This document shows, one piece after another, positions 32,683 to 44,161 of a DNA stretch of 64,000 bases. A model generated the notes under the pieces. The model ran no database searches. It was not told the origin of the DNA and saw only the letters and a program-made list of their open reading frames with translations. Source of the DNA: Eleginops maclovinus (taxonomy: Eukaryota; Chordata; Actinopteri; Perciformes; Eleginopidae); the NCBI RefSeq assembly GCF_036324505.1, contig NC_086362.1, forward strand, positions 11,281,043 to 11,345,042. Reading direction: 5' to 3'. A program made the position numbers and the translations under genes. Each line of letters starts with the position of its first letter. Position 1 is the stretch's first letter.

Positions 32683-35600
32683 CTACACCGGCAAGGCTCG
32701 GAGGTTACTAAAATAAGACATCAGTGATCCCCACACTGAGAGGAATTTGTTAGAACCTCTTATTGCGAATTTGATCTTCTCCAGGTGTAAAAACATCATT
32801 ACATCTTTAAGCCACTGTGCTGCAGTGGGTGGAGCGCTTGATTTCCAAAGCAGTAAAATTTGCCTACGTGCCAATAAAGATACAAATGCTATGATGTTGA
32901 GTTGTTTTCGTGTCAAGTTTGTTTCTACGTCAGGTACACCAAATATGGCAATCATAGGGCATGGTTCTAAAGTCGTCTCTAGAACTTCAGATAGTACATC
33001 AAATATAGTTGACCAGTATCCTACTAATGTATTGCATGACCAAAACATATGTGTCAAGTCAGCTACATTAACATGACATCTTACACATTTGCTATCTACA
33101 TTAGGATAGAAAGAGGATATCTTAGCTCTACACCAGTGTATTCGATGTACAACCTTGAATTGGATTAAACCCAGTCTTGCACAGGAAGTGCTGTTGTTCA
33201 CTCTTGTTAGAGCTTTAGTCCAAACCTCTTCTGAAATCTCAGTTCCAAGTTCCTTTTCCCATGCATTTTTGATCTTGCCTATCTTAACATGATCAAGTAA
33301 CATAATCAATGAATAAGAATGCGCTGTAAAACCTTTCAACCAGGAAGGAACTTGCAAAAGTGAGTCCACCAGGGACTTTGTCGGGAGAGCCGGGAAGTTT
33401 GAGCTATGGCTTTTAGCAAATTGGCGAGCTTGAAAGTAACGAAATAAATCAGTTTGTTGAAGGTCATACTTGGAAATCAAATCATTGAAACTAGAAAATA
33501 TCCCATTCTCATAAAGATCACTAAATCTTTTGATCCCTTTCCTATGCCATCCTGCAAAGGCCTGGTCTAATTTGGCTGGTAGAAATGTATGATTATTACA
33601 CAGCGGGCTCTGAATCAAAAGTGTTCCCCTTGTGTTAGTATGCCTTCTAAACTGAGTCCATATTCTAAGGGTAGAGATGACCACGGGGTTATGTGTAAAC
33701 TGCAAAATCTTGATAGGAAGGCTAGATGAAGCCAGAGCATGTAGAGAGGTCGACATGCATGACCTGCACTCCAACTCGCACCAATCTGTATCTGGAGATT
33801 GCACCCAATATGTTATTTTGTGGATGTTTGCTGCCCAATAATAGTTCCTAAAATTAGGGAGGGCCAACCCACCCACTGCTCTTGGTCGCTGGAGTAAGTC
33901 TTTACCTATCCTAGGAATTTTACCATTCCATATGAACTTTGAGATTAATTTATCTATCTGATGGAAAAAGGATTTTGATAAGAAAATAGGGAGACATTGA
34001 AACAGAAACAGAAACCTTGGTAATACATTCATTTTGACACAATTCACTCTGCCAGCTAAGGTCAAATGTAAGATATCCCACCTTTGTAGGTCTGATTTAA
34101 GTTTAACAATAAGGGGGGCAAAGTTCTCATCAAAAAGATCTTTGAAGGCAGGAGTTATTTTAATGCCTAAATATTTAAAACCTGACCTTGATATATGAAA
34201 TGGTAGTGCCTGATTTGGGATTTCCCTCGCTGATTTATTTACAGGTAAGCATTCGCTCTTTGATAAATTAAGTTTGTAGCCAGAAATCTGTCCAAAAGTG
34301 TGTAGCAGTGAAAGTATGTCATTGATACTTGATAGTGGGTCTGAGATGAAAAGCAGCATGTCATCTGCATAAAGGGATAGCTTATTGTCCACTCCCCATC
34401 TGGGAATACCCTTTATTGAGGGTGCAGATTTTAAAGCAAGGGATAGTGGTTCTATTGCTATTGTAAATAAAAGTGGACTAAGTGGGCAACCTTGTCTAGT
34501 ACCTCTAGATAAAGTAAAGTTTTGTGAGCGCAGCTGGTTTGTGACCACTGATGCCTGTGGGGAGAAATAAAGAAGTTGGATCCACTGGCTAAACGTTTTA
34601 CCAAAACCAAATTGCTTCAAAGTAAAAAAAAGATAATCCCATTCCACGCGGTCGAATGCCTTTTCCGCATCTAAGGAAACCAAAACTTCTGGTACGATGT
34701 CAGGTGAAGGGCTGTATAGTACATTTAAAAGACGTCGCACATTAGAAAACAAATACCGCCCTCTAATAAAGCCCGTCTGGTCTGTTGAAATCAGGTGTGG
34801 CAAGGGTGCCTCCAATCGCATAGCTAACATTTTAGAGAGTATTTTAACATCAGAATTAACAGCGACACTGGTCTGTATGAACCACATTTACATGCATCCC
34901 TACCGGGTTTCAGCAAAAGTGTAATTGATGCTTCAGTAAGGGATCCTGGCAATTTACCTTGGGACATGGAGTGGTTAAACATGTCTAACAGCAGGGGGGC
35001 TAGCTGACCAGAAAACTTCTTGTAAAAATCAATTGGGAACCCATCGGGTCCTGGGGCCTTCCGATTTTGCATGGCAGAGATGGCTGAGGTAACCTCTTCA
35101 TGGCTCAGTGGTTGGTCTAGTTGTTTTGTTTGGTCATCAGAGAGGGTGGGAACTTGTATTTTATCAAAAAAACGTAAAAAAAAGTGTTGTGTCTTTAAAT
35201 GATTCTGAATTATACAAATCAAAATAGTAGTTTTTAAAGGTAGAATTTATTTCTAAAGGGTCTGTGGTCAGCTTTCCTGTAGTATCTTCAATTTGAGAAA
35301 TGTGTTGTGATGCAGATTTAGATTTTAGTTGGTGAGCCAGAAGCCGGCCTGCCTTTTCACCATGTTCATAAAACATCCCACGTGATCGCATAATAAGTTG
35401 CTCTGTTTCTGAAGTAGACAGTAAATTATACTGAGTCTGAAGATCTATCCTCTCTTTGTAGAGTAAGGGACTTGGAGATGCGGCACATTGCCTGTCTAAA
35501 TCAAATATTGAATCCATTAACTGTTTTTTTTTTCTCTTTCTCTCTCCATTCATAAAGGCTGAATATGCTATTATCTCCCCCCTAACAACAACTTTAAGTG

Positions 35601-36492
35601 TTTCCCAAAGTAATGATGGAGAAATTGAGTCTGTTCTGTTTGTTTTCAAAAAACTATCGATGGCTTTAGAGATTAAAATGCAGAACGTCTCATCTGATAA
35701 TAATGCAGTATTAAAGCGCCATTGAGGACGACTAGTGTTAGTGTGGTTGAAAGAGAGATGCATAAGTACGGGGGCGTGGTCTGATTCTACGATGGCACCA
35801 TATTCAACCTTCTCTAAGGAGCACATCAGTTTTTGATCAATGAAAAAGTAATCAATTCTCGAGTATGAATGATGGACATGAGAAAAAAATGAAAAAGTTT
35901 TGCTTTGAGGATTCAAAACGCGCCATGGATCTACACATGCCGCATGCCCAAAAAATTGTAAAAATGTACTGGCCATTTTTGATAGGGTCTGTACTTTAGG
36001 GTTGGATCTGTCTAAGTTTGGGTCCATGACACAGTTAAAGTCACCCCCTAAAATCAAAAAATGAGAATTTAGATCTGGTAGTTTACAGACAAGTTGTTGC
36101 ACAAACCCTGCATCATCCCAGTTAGGAGCGTACAGGTTCACTAGTACAACAGGGGTATGGAAAAGCCGTCCAGAGACAATAACATAACGACCTTGTGAGT
36201 CAGATACAACACCAGAACAGGTGAACTGAATTTTCTTGTGTAGTATTATTGCTGTTCCCCTTGCTTTAGAATTAAAACCAGAATGAAAGATTTGTCCTAC
36301 CCATTGTTTTTTTAAACGTAGTTGGTCAGAATTACGTAGGTGAGTTTCTTGAAGAAATATAATATCAGCTTTCAAATTCTTAAGGTGAGTAAATATTTTA
36401 GATCTCTTTACTGGACTGTTGAGCCCTTTAACATTCCATGATGCGAAACTGATCGTTGACCCCCCACCCTGTAAACTGTCAGTCATAGTCAC
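32683..36492 (-). pseudogene. L1-type ORF2 (endonuclease and reverse transcriptase), two frameshifts
   Basis: Three overlapping frames make up ORF2: 36492-35164, 35222-34824 and 34887-32683. The first holds the AP-like endonuclease (SFASWNVKGLN, FLQETHL, LVNLYAPN, GGDFNCV, SRIDYFF, SDHAPV). The second holds the linker and first reverse-transcriptase block (NRKAPGPDGFPIDFYK). The third holds the catalytic core (VSLDAEKAFDRVEWDYLF, GTRQGCPLSPLLF, LYADDML) and the C-terminal cysteine region (CVRCHVNVADLTHMFWSC). The first break lies at an A-run near 35170-35185; the second lies near 34860. All catalytic motifs are preserved, so decay is recent. Confidence 0.92.
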
Positions 36493-36990
36493 ACAATAAA
36501 GTCAAAAGTGTAGTGTACATGACTCGTTTTGTGCATAACCATGTAGATGCCACGCCTCCCTCCCTCAACAGAAAACAACATAATGCAATCCAAAATATGT
36601 ACAGTATATAGAAAAGACAAAAAGATCCAGTCATTAACCCCAGATTCCCAACACTCCTTTTGTCTGCCAAACTGGCAGCGCGCAGGATTCCTCCCCCTTC
36701 TGAACACTTCCAACAATTCACCTTAATCATCTAAACTTTGCTTTCGAGGTCTCCTTAACATTAATGGAACCAATAAACTCCAACCATAAATCAAGGTTCA
36801 GTTTTCAGTCATATGAAATAAAAATAACACTTAGACATGCCGTACTAAAACAACAAGTTAAAAAGTCTTGTGACGGCCGGCCATTGTTAATGTATGATAA
36901 CGTTGCTAGTCAAGAATTATGCTACACTGAGTTAGCCTGAGTTAGCCGTGGCTGCTACTTTACCCGGCGTCATTGATATTCAGTGTTCAG

Positions 36991-37875
36991 TTAATCCTCA
37001 TGTTCCGGAACATCAGAAATGTCGGCCTTCCTCTCAATCCTCCGAGCGTAGAACGTCTCAGCATCCGATGGTGTCTCGAACATCAGCGTCTCTCCTCCAT
37101 AAGACACTCTTAGGCGCGCAGGGTAGAGAAGCCTGAATTGAATCCCTTTCTTATACAGAGCTGATTTGACGGTCTTGTAAGCTGCCCGTTTCTTAGAGAG
37201 GTTGGCACTCAGATCAGGATATAGCCTCAATGCGTGTCCCTTATACAGCATCTCGTTCTGCCTAGCCCAGCGTAGTGCTTTCTCCCGGTCTTGATACTTA
37301 TGGAAAGCAACAATGATTGCTCGAGGTGGCTGGCCATCTTTGGGTCTTCGCATAAGAGCACGGTGGGCTCGGTCTAGTTCAGGCGGTGTGGCAAACACCT
37401 GCGTCCCCATCGCGTCTTTCAAAAGCGTGGAGATGAAAGTCACCATATCGCCGTTGGGCTCACTACCCTCCGGCACGTTTATTATGCGGAGGTTTGCTCT
37501 TCGAGAACGGTTCTCCAAGTCATCGACGCGGTCTACTAGCGCAGCATTCGCAGCCTGTAGTTCAGATATGGTTTTCTCCATTTTATATAGTGCTTCAAAG
37601 TTCTCACCTGCAGTGATCTCTACAGATGTAACTCTGTGTCCCAGTGTATCCACCATTTCTCGAAAACCAGCTATAGATGACTGGATAGGCACCAGAGAGG
37701 CGTGAATGAGTGCAGCCATGTCCTCTTTAAGATTTTCACGCTGCTTCTCCATTTCTGCTGTTAGCATCCCAGCGAGTTCGTTAGTAGCTGTAGCCGTCGC
37801 CATGTTAGCCACTTTGCTACTAAGAGTTGATTTCTTCGGCTCTGTATCCCCTTTGGTTTTCTGAGAGCTTGGCAT
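36991..37875 (-). CDS. L1-type ORF1 protein (RNA-binding chaperone)
   Basis: Starting at Met 37875 (MPSSQKTKGDTEPKKSTLSS), the frame gives 294 residues. It has a long coiled-coil region (MEKTISELQAANAALVDRV) followed by the L1 ORF1p RRM-like core (SRRANLRIINVPEGSE, LDRAHRAL) and the C-terminal domain (REKALRWARQ, LYPDLSANLSKKR). In the L1 family this protein trimerises and coats element RNA. The frame is open over its entire length. A longer open frame extends upstream to 37956, but the family-typical basic N terminus favours the internal Met. Confidence 0.9.
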   Translation of the reverse strand: MPSSQKTKGDTEPKKSTLSSKVANMATATATNELAGMLTAEMEKQRENLKEDMAALIHASLVPIQSSIAGFREMVDTLGHRVTSVEITAGENFEALYKMEKTISELQAANAALVDRVDDLENRSRRANLRIINVPEGSEPNGDMVTFISTLLKDAMGTQVFATPPELDRAHRALMRRPKDGQPPRAIIVAFHKYQDREKALRWARQNEMLYKGHALRLYPDLSANLSKKRAAYKTVKSALYKKGIQFRLLYPARLRVSYGGETLMFETPSDAETFYARRIERKADISDVPEHED

Positions 37876-38039
37876 GTTCTGAACGTGTGGTTTTGGTAAC
37901 AAATGAAATAAAATACTTAACTGAATATATATACTCGACTTCCGTTTGTATAACAAGGAGTTTTAAGGTAGTTAAATTCAAGGTATCAGGAGACACTCGT
38001 TCGCACGTCTGATCACCACATGTTCCAAACCGGAAGCCC

Positions 38040-38056
38040 GGCTTCTGTTTTACCTT
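38040..38056. repeat. Target-site duplication of the L1-type LINE, right copy
   Basis: GGCTTCTGTTTTACCTT, an exact match to 32272-32288. Confidence 0.93.
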
Positions 38057-38186
38057 AACAACACATAACACACTTTGCACTTTTAAGTGCCAAACATATT
38101 CTGAGCAAACCTCTTTAGCTTTAGCTTGGTAGCTGGCTTGGTCATCACATCAGCAATCATTTGCTCAGTAGGGCAGTACTTTAGAG

Positions 38187-38728
38187 CAGCCTTTCTCAAA
38201 GTGGGTCCCGCGGCACACTGGGGTGCCCCCTGACTGTGTCAGGGGTGCCGCCAAAAAAATTACGTATTCTGACATAATTTTTAAACCCCCCCCCCCCCCC
38301 AAAAAAAAATATTTAAATTTGAATACATAAATACATTATTTTACCTACTAATGGATTACTAACATTGTAAATTAATGTTGATAATATATATAATTTTTAT
38401 TTAAAAAAATTCAAATGTAAAAATCTGACTCGCGGACCCGCCCACCGGGGTCAGATGCCAGCGCAGCGCATTGTTTGATTTAACTGCAAAACTACATTTA
38501 ATTTCAAAAAGAGCAAGGAACAAGCAACAACAGCATGGATCGTTTTTTAAAAAGAAAAGCCCCACAAGAACCGGACATGATGACTGTAACATGGAGCCTC
38601 AGCCTGCATGCGAGCCTTCGTCCACCAGCCCTGAGTCTGCATCATGGCTTGTTTGTGTAAGTGTGAGAGCGTGCCTGCGCTCTGCGTGCACGTCGACCTC
38701 TCTCTCTCTTCCTCTCTCATCGTGGATT

Positions 38729-38787
<59 letters not shown>

Positions 38788-39274
38788 GTGCGCGGATGGC
38801 ACGGATGGAAACACGGATGGAAACAAGGACTATGATGACATTTTTAAACCTGCATCTTTTTCTTATCTTATTCATTGTATCTCATTGTATTTATTTGTTG
38901 TCATGTCTACCCCCTTTATTTTATTTTAACTGCATCCTGCACTTCATTTGAGTTCTCCTGGTCTCAATTTGTTGTTGAGTTCTTGCTTACTACTTGTGGT
39001 TTTATGACATTTGTGACTGGTTTATTGTTTTGTGAAGCACTTCTGTGTTTTTAAAGGTGCTGCTAGATAAAGTTCCTATGAAGTTGTTATTATCATTATT
39101 ATTATTCACAGTTCGTGTTGCACTTTACTGTCCCGTCTAAATAAACAGGACATTTGCATTTATGTTTAGGCTATGCAGTTATGCAGTGTCGTTTTTAATC
39201 ATATTTTACATTGGGGTGCCTTGGGATTTTATGCACTTTTGAAAGGTGCCCTGAAAAAAGTTTGAGAAAGGCTG
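38187..39274 (+). mobile_element. Non-autonomous hAT-like DNA element
   Basis: The ends CAGCCTTTCTCAAA and TTTGAGAAAGGCTG form 14-bp inverted repeats. Flanking octamers CTTTAGAG (38179-38186) and ATCTAGAG (39275-39282) agree at 6 of 8 positions and fit the hAT 8-bp target pattern nTnnnnAn. An internal start MDRFLKRKAPQEPD resembles the N terminus of ZBED-type hAT proteins, but the rest of the transposase is absent. A (TG)n run occupies 38731-38786. Confidence 0.85.
38731..38786. repeat. (TG)n microsatellite
   Basis: Uninterrupted TG dinucleotides, about 28 units, inside the hAT-like element. Confidence 0.95.
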
Positions 39275-39706
39275 ATCTAGAGTTACTTTTCCACTATTTA
39301 CAGTTTCCCTTATGAAGTGATACTTGATATCAATGTGCTTGCACCTTTGCCTGTTTACTGGGTTTTTGGCTGGGGCTATAGTGCCTTGATTATCCTCATA
39401 CACCTCAGTATGTGCATACTGATATTTGTCTATACCTCTAAGTAGCTGATCTAAATAGATACATTCCTGTATAGCTGACACTAAGGACATGTATTCTGCC
39501 TCACAGGTAGATAGTGCCACTGTTGGTTGTTTCTTTGTTTTCCATGAGATCAGATAGCTTCCTTCTCTCAGGCTGACACAATATCCTGTCATACTACGTC
39601 TGTCTGATGCATCTGATGCCCAGTCAGCATCCGTATACACTCTTAGACCTAGTACCTCTGTGTCATTTCTCTTAAAGCATAACTCCTGTTCTGCTGTGCC
39701 TTTGAG

Positions 39707-40069
39707 TTATCTGAACACATGTTTAACTGTGCTCCAGTGTTCCTCTGTAGGTTCAGCAAAGTGCTGAGAAAGTCTGCTGACCACAAAACTTAAATCTGGT
39801 CTAGTGCACGTGGACAAGTAAATTAAACTTCCCACTGCCTCTCTGTACTTTCTTGGCTCTTTCATTTTTTCAGCATTTTCTGTGTAGTCAAGTTTAGACT
39901 CACATGGGGTCTCTCTGGGCTTGCAATCCTGCAATTCAAATCGTTCTAGTATTTTGCCTATGTATTTCTTCTGAGTCATTTTAACTTCACCTTCTGTTTG
40001 GCAAAAATCTATCCCTAGGAAATGTTTCATCTTTCCCAAGTCTTTCATTTTGAACTTTTCAGTCAACAT
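39707..40069 (-). pseudogene. Copia reverse transcriptase, C-terminal part
   Basis: Minus-strand frame with MKDLGKMKHFLGIDF, GSLIYLSTCTRPDLSFVVSR and LSQHFAEPTEEHWSTVKHV, the thumb and connection typical of copia reverse transcriptase. It is separated from the catalytic part by an in-frame TAA (40094-40096) and ends at another in-frame stop (39707-39709) before LKGT. Confidence 0.9.
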
Positions 40070-40093
40070 ACTCTTTACTCGTTCCAGTACATT

Positions 40094-41974
40094 TTAATTA
40101 CTTGCTGCTAAGATCAGATCGTCGACCCACACGATCAAGATTACTTTTTCGTTATGTTTCTCTCTTGTATATACACAGTGATCAGCAGGGTTCTGTATGA
40201 AATCGTTCTCACTTAGACATGTATGTAACATAGCATTCCAGTTTCTACCTGACTGCTTGAGTCCATAAAGAGACTTCTGTAACTTACATACAAGTTTTTC
40301 ACCTGTTTTTGGCTTTTTCTCATAGCCTTCTGGTTGCTCCATATAGATTTCACAGTCAATTGGTGCATGCAAATAGGCTGTCTTAACGTCCATCTGGTGT
40401 AAGATTAGGCCTTCCTGTGCTGCTTTTTGCATGACCACTCTGATACTTGTCATATCAGCTGGGGGTGAAAATGTCTCGTCGTAGTCAGTTCCCTGTTTTT
40501 GACTGTAGCCTTTTGCTACAAATCTTGCTTTGTGTTTGTCTGATCCATTGATGTTGCTTTTGAGTGCGTAGACCCATTTTCCCCCCACTGCCTGTTTACC
40601 TGGTGGCAAATGGGTGAGGTTGAAGGTCTCATTCTCCTCCAGAGAGCGCATCTCCTCGTCCATGGCATCCTTCCACTCTCTTGAGTTTGTGGACACTATG
40701 GCGTCATGGTAAGTTTGGGGAATGCCACAGACTGCTCTGTAGCAAAAATCTGTGCATGTCTGTATTTTATCATTTGTATCCTCAGTCTCAAAATCCTGCA
40801 GATGAGCTGGTCTCTTTTTGTTTCTCTGTGGGTATCTTTTGGTCACAGTCTCTGTGACTTTACCCGGCTGTGTGCGTTCAGTCTTTTCAGGTAAAGTCTC
40901 AGGTTCACATGTCTGGCCTGATACATTCTCCACATTTTCATCAACAACATTTACATCTTTGTCATTGACCGTGGGGTGTATATCCCCATCACCATATTCT
41001 ATGTGTGATTCATTTGTTTGTTTCTCTTTTTCTTTTGCCATCATGGTTGTGAATTTCACCAACCTGTGCTTTTGGATTCTCTCTTCGTCTGGGTAATACA
41101 TTAGATAAGCTGGGCTGTTTTTATCGTAGCCAATGAAAACACCTTGCTCGCATCTAGAGTCTAGCTTTCCCTTTTCTTGCTTGTAAGCAAAACATGTCGA
41201 TCCAAATTTCTGCAGCTTGGATACGTTTGGTTCTTTTCCTGTGAAAAGCTCGTATGGCGTTTTCTTTGTTCGCCTGCTGTAGCACCTGTTTCTCACATAA
41301 GCGGCTGTCTGCATAGCGTAGTTCCATAGTTTGCCTGTTAACTCGCTTTCTATCAGTAAGCATCGACTCATATCATAGAGAGTTCGCCAACTTCTCTCTG
41401 CTGTTCCGTTTTGGTGGGGTGAATAAGGTGCAGACGTCTCATGTCTAATCCTATTTTTAGTTAACAGTGCTTGGAAGTCACGGCTTGTAAACTCAGTGCC
41501 GTTGTCTGAACGAATACACTTGACTTCTCCATAAGGTGCTATGTCGGCTAAGAACCTTTCTGTGGCTTGCACTGTATCGCTTTTTGTCTTTAGAAAATAC
41601 ACCATCACGGTGCCTGAATATTCGTCTGTAAAAGACTGTGCATATCTGTGTCCTTCTGCACTCGGTGTAGACATGGGGCCAGTTAAATCAGTATGGACTA
41701 GTTCTAAGGGTTTCTCAGACTTTCTATCTGGTTCCCTATTTCTTGTCTGTGTGAATTTTCCTTTTGTACACACTTCACATAACCAGATAGGTTTAACTGT
41801 ACTTCCCCTTATTTCCATGCCTTTCACCACACCTTGTAACTTTTGTACATCTTCATAATTGCAATGTCCCAAAATTTCATGCCAAGTTTGCATGTCATGA
41901 CACCCTTTTCCATTTGTCAATATTTTCCATAACAGTTTGCAAGTAATACAGATTTCCATTCTCGTGGATGTCAA
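40094..41974 (-). pseudogene. Copia integrase and reverse transcriptase catalytic region
   Basis: A 626-residue open frame. The integrase zinc-binding part (WHEILGHCNYEDVQ, LCEVCTKGKF) is followed by the catalytic core with D-D-E residues (ELVHTDLTGPM, RSDNGTEFTSRDF, YSPHQNGTAERSWRTL). The reverse-transcriptase part has WKDAMDEEMRSLEEN, DVKTAYLHAPI, SLYGLKQSGRNWN and the catalytic VWVDDLIL. The order of integrase before reverse transcriptase is diagnostic of Ty1/copia. All catalytic residues are intact within this frame, but stops on the 3' side and frameshifts on the 5' side break the polyprotein. Confidence 0.93.
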
Positions 41975-41995
41975 ACCTGCTACCGTCCTTGGTAA

Positions 41996-42627
41996 TCATG
42001 CGACTGTCTCCTTTCTCGAAAGTGATCGTCGCTCCTCCGTTTGTTGCTCTTGCCACTGAAAAGATGTCATGTGGGTATGAAGGTATGTGCTGTGCCCCCC
42101 CACTCTGACCACCTGGGGCTGTGCTCTGTGCTGCGGTCCGGTGTCGTCTAGTAGATATACAATTGCTGTTCCTCTCCGTTGTGCTATTCCGTTGCATTTG
42201 GTCCCATCAGCCAACTCCACTGAATGGGTCTCAGACTGGAATGAGTCATCAAAACTGTCAAACTTTTGGATATCGTTCACAATGTGGGATGTTGCTCCTG
42301 CATCTACCATGATGCCTTTCATCTTTACATTGTCAGGTGGTAACTCATGCTTTGTGTGTTTTGCCTTGAAGAGATGGTCACTGTTTTGTTGCTCTGATTC
42401 TTTCTGACGCCATCTTGTCCCCCCTTTTTCTGGCATAGTGACTCGTGGTGTGTATTATTTTTACAGTAACCACACCACACTTTTCTGTAACATTTTCTTG
42501 CCTTGTGCCCTCTCATTCCACACTTGTAACATGTCATGTTAGCATCCTCTTTTCTGCTAGCGGGCATTTTGGTGGGACCTCGGCCTTGACTAGTATTAGT
42601 CTTCATCACATTATCTGTAGTTTCCAT
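41996..42627 (-). pseudogene. Copia nucleocapsid knuckle and protease
   Basis: Frame 42627-42325 contains the CCHC zinc knuckle CYKCGMRGHKARKC with a second Cys-His cluster. Overlapping frame 42436-41996 contains the aspartic protease signature VDAGATSHIVND. The two frames differ, so there is a frameshift near 42400. Another lies between the protease and the integrase frame near 42000. Confidence 0.88.
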
Positions 42628-42717
42628 TTTCTCCGCCTCTTCATATACACGTAGTCTCCTTTTAAAGTCGATGAATGTAACGTTATCTTCGTTTTGCGTT
42701 ACATGAACAGCTAATGG

Positions 42718-43961
42718 CTAAAAAGAGTCTGGTAATCCACCTAATATCATGGCTATAGTCAGTCCATCGCTCATGGTCTCACCTGCATCTCTCAGGGCCG
42801 TAATGATGTTCTCCGCCCTTATTAGGTAGTCCGTAACACTCTCGTTTTCTGCCACATGTAGCTTGGTCAACGATGTATATAGATTTATTATTCGCGGCTT
42901 GCTTTTTCCAGAATAATGTTCTTTCAGAATTCTTAGAGCCTTCCTGCCATCTTCAGCGGCATCATGTCTGATCAGTGATAGGTTTTTTATCATCTATCAG
43001 TCTTATTAACTCAGCATAGTGTTAGAAATAATCAATATATTGAAGCGGAACTTTAAAAGGTAATTCACTGTTTCTGGACGGATCATATTTGTCCACTTCC
43101 GGTAGTATTACCGGATGTTGTTTTTAGCCTCAGATAGCATAAAGCTAATATTGTATTGCATATATGAGTAGAGGGAGAAGGACCAGTGGAGTTACATACT
43201 AAACACACCGCCTCTACCTCTCACTCATTGATGCTGCAATGATACAGTTGCCTGTTTAATACCTGATAAACCTCAGAAGAATTGCATAATAGAATATCGT
43301 AGATGAGAGCTCCAGGACTTCACTAACAAGATGGCGACGGTGACGTCATAAGAGAACCCGCCCCCGACGACGTCAGCCTATAGAGGAATCCGGAGAACCC
43401 CATGGGACAAGCGGCCAACAGGATCCAGCCCCCGCTACCAACCAATGAGAGCACGAGAGCGGAGCGCGTCTTATTTTGAAGTTGTTTATTGAATGGTCGG
43501 AAAGGGGTGGTTCTATAAAACATGTTTGTATTGTCAAATCGAGCTCTCTTTGGTTCCGGACCGCCAGACAGTAACTACTGATGAGCTCCACTCAGTCAGA
43601 GGCCTGTGGACGCGTGTCCCGGGCTATTGAGCCACAGCTGTGAAACTTTTGTAAAACCTACTACTGCATCCATTATTAAACACTCCTTTTATAACTTTTA
43701 AGGGAGTTTTGCTTTCTTTCTTTTAAACCGACTCCTGGGCTTCAAATAAACGAACATTTCTTACAATAGCAATCAGCATTCTTCTTTCTATCTTCAGCTA
43801 GCAGCTCCGGTGTATTGTTGGTGGGTTCATGTAAAATAGTTTCCTTTAATTTCAGGATATGTAGGCAGCCTAGGAATCTTGTTTCCCAAAGGTCATACTT
43901 ATCTTCGGATCCATCGAACACGAGCTGTGGCGCCGAAACTCCCGTTGCTCTTGCTTGCCAT
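42718..43961 (-). pseudogene. Copia gag, split by a solo LTR
   Basis: The N-terminal part lies at 43961-43766, with start ATG at 43961 and a frame containing LVFDGSEDKYDLWETRFLGC. The rest lies at 43019-42718 (LIRHDAAEDGRKALRIL, VTDYLIRAENIITALRDAGE). An LTR at 43020-43765 interrupts codons between them. A short insertion after the start codon, one extra A in the A-run near 42990 and an in-frame stop at 42718-42720 add further damage. Confidence 0.87.
43020..43765 (+). mobile_element. Solo LTR inserted in copia gag
   Basis: 746 bp with TGTTAGAAAT at the left end and ATTTCTTACA at the right, near-perfect inverted ends of TG...CA type. The 4-bp ATAG repeats on both sides (43016-43019 and 43766-43769) are the target duplication. 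It carries a TATAAAAC box at about 43514 and AATAAA near 43746, so it is plus-oriented. A related solo LTR lies at 18278-18980. The 4-bp duplication fits Gypsy-like or ERV-like integration. No matching internal domain is in the window. Confidence 0.85.
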
Positions 43962-44147
43962 TTTACAAGCGTGGCCGATTAGCTTGCCTTGCTATACTCT
44001 GTTTAAGCTAGCTCGTTAGCCTTCGCGTTATACGTCGCGTTAAACTTCTTCCGACACTTCTTCACTTAACTCCATGTTGGTCCATATAGTTTGTAGAAGT
44101 TCCGTGTAATACTTCTTCCGAAAAAACTATCTTATATCCAACTTTCC

Positions 44148-44161
44148 CTGGGCCCATAACC
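44148..44161 (-). other. Copia primer-binding site (tRNA-iMet anticodon arm)
   Basis: On the minus strand GGTTATGGGCCCAG directly follows the 5' LTR. Its complement CTGGGCCCATAACC is the anticodon stem-loop of initiator tRNA-Met, including the CAT anticodon. Known copia elements prime from such an internal tRNA fragment rather than from the tRNA 3' end. Confidence 0.88.

Larger units (their letters stand above)
32289..38039 (-). mobile_element. L1-type LINE, nearly full length (about 5.75 kb)
   Basis: Minus-strand element with a short 5' region, ORF1, ORF2 and an A-rich 3' tail (plus-strand T-rich at 32289-32320), bounded by exact 17-bp target duplications. It lies in the 3' part of the copia element, just after the RNase H stop. 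ORF1 is intact; ORF2 has two frameshifts. The plan (coiled-coil ORF1, then AP endonuclease and reverse transcriptase) matches the L1/Tx1 group of fish. Confidence 0.94.
38083..39640 (-). pseudogene. Copia RNase H region, split by an hAT-like element
   Basis: Minus-strand frame 39640-39283 has the RNase H core (YTDADWASDASDRRSMTGYC, STCEAEYMSL, EDNQGTIA, KHIDIKYHFIRE). After the inserted element, coding resumes at 38178-38083 (KYCPTEQMIADVMTKP, ending NMFGT and TAA at 38083-38085). The D...E...D catalytic acids are present. The insertion interrupts the last 30 or so codons. Confidence 0.9.

Noticed and set aside
37313..37705. Plus-strand frame opposite the L1 ORF1
   Set aside because: Shadow of the real minus-strand ORF1 coding sequence.
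44148..44161. tRNA-Met-like sequence as a tRNA gene
   Set aside because: Only the anticodon arm is matched and it abuts an LTR; it is a primer-binding site.
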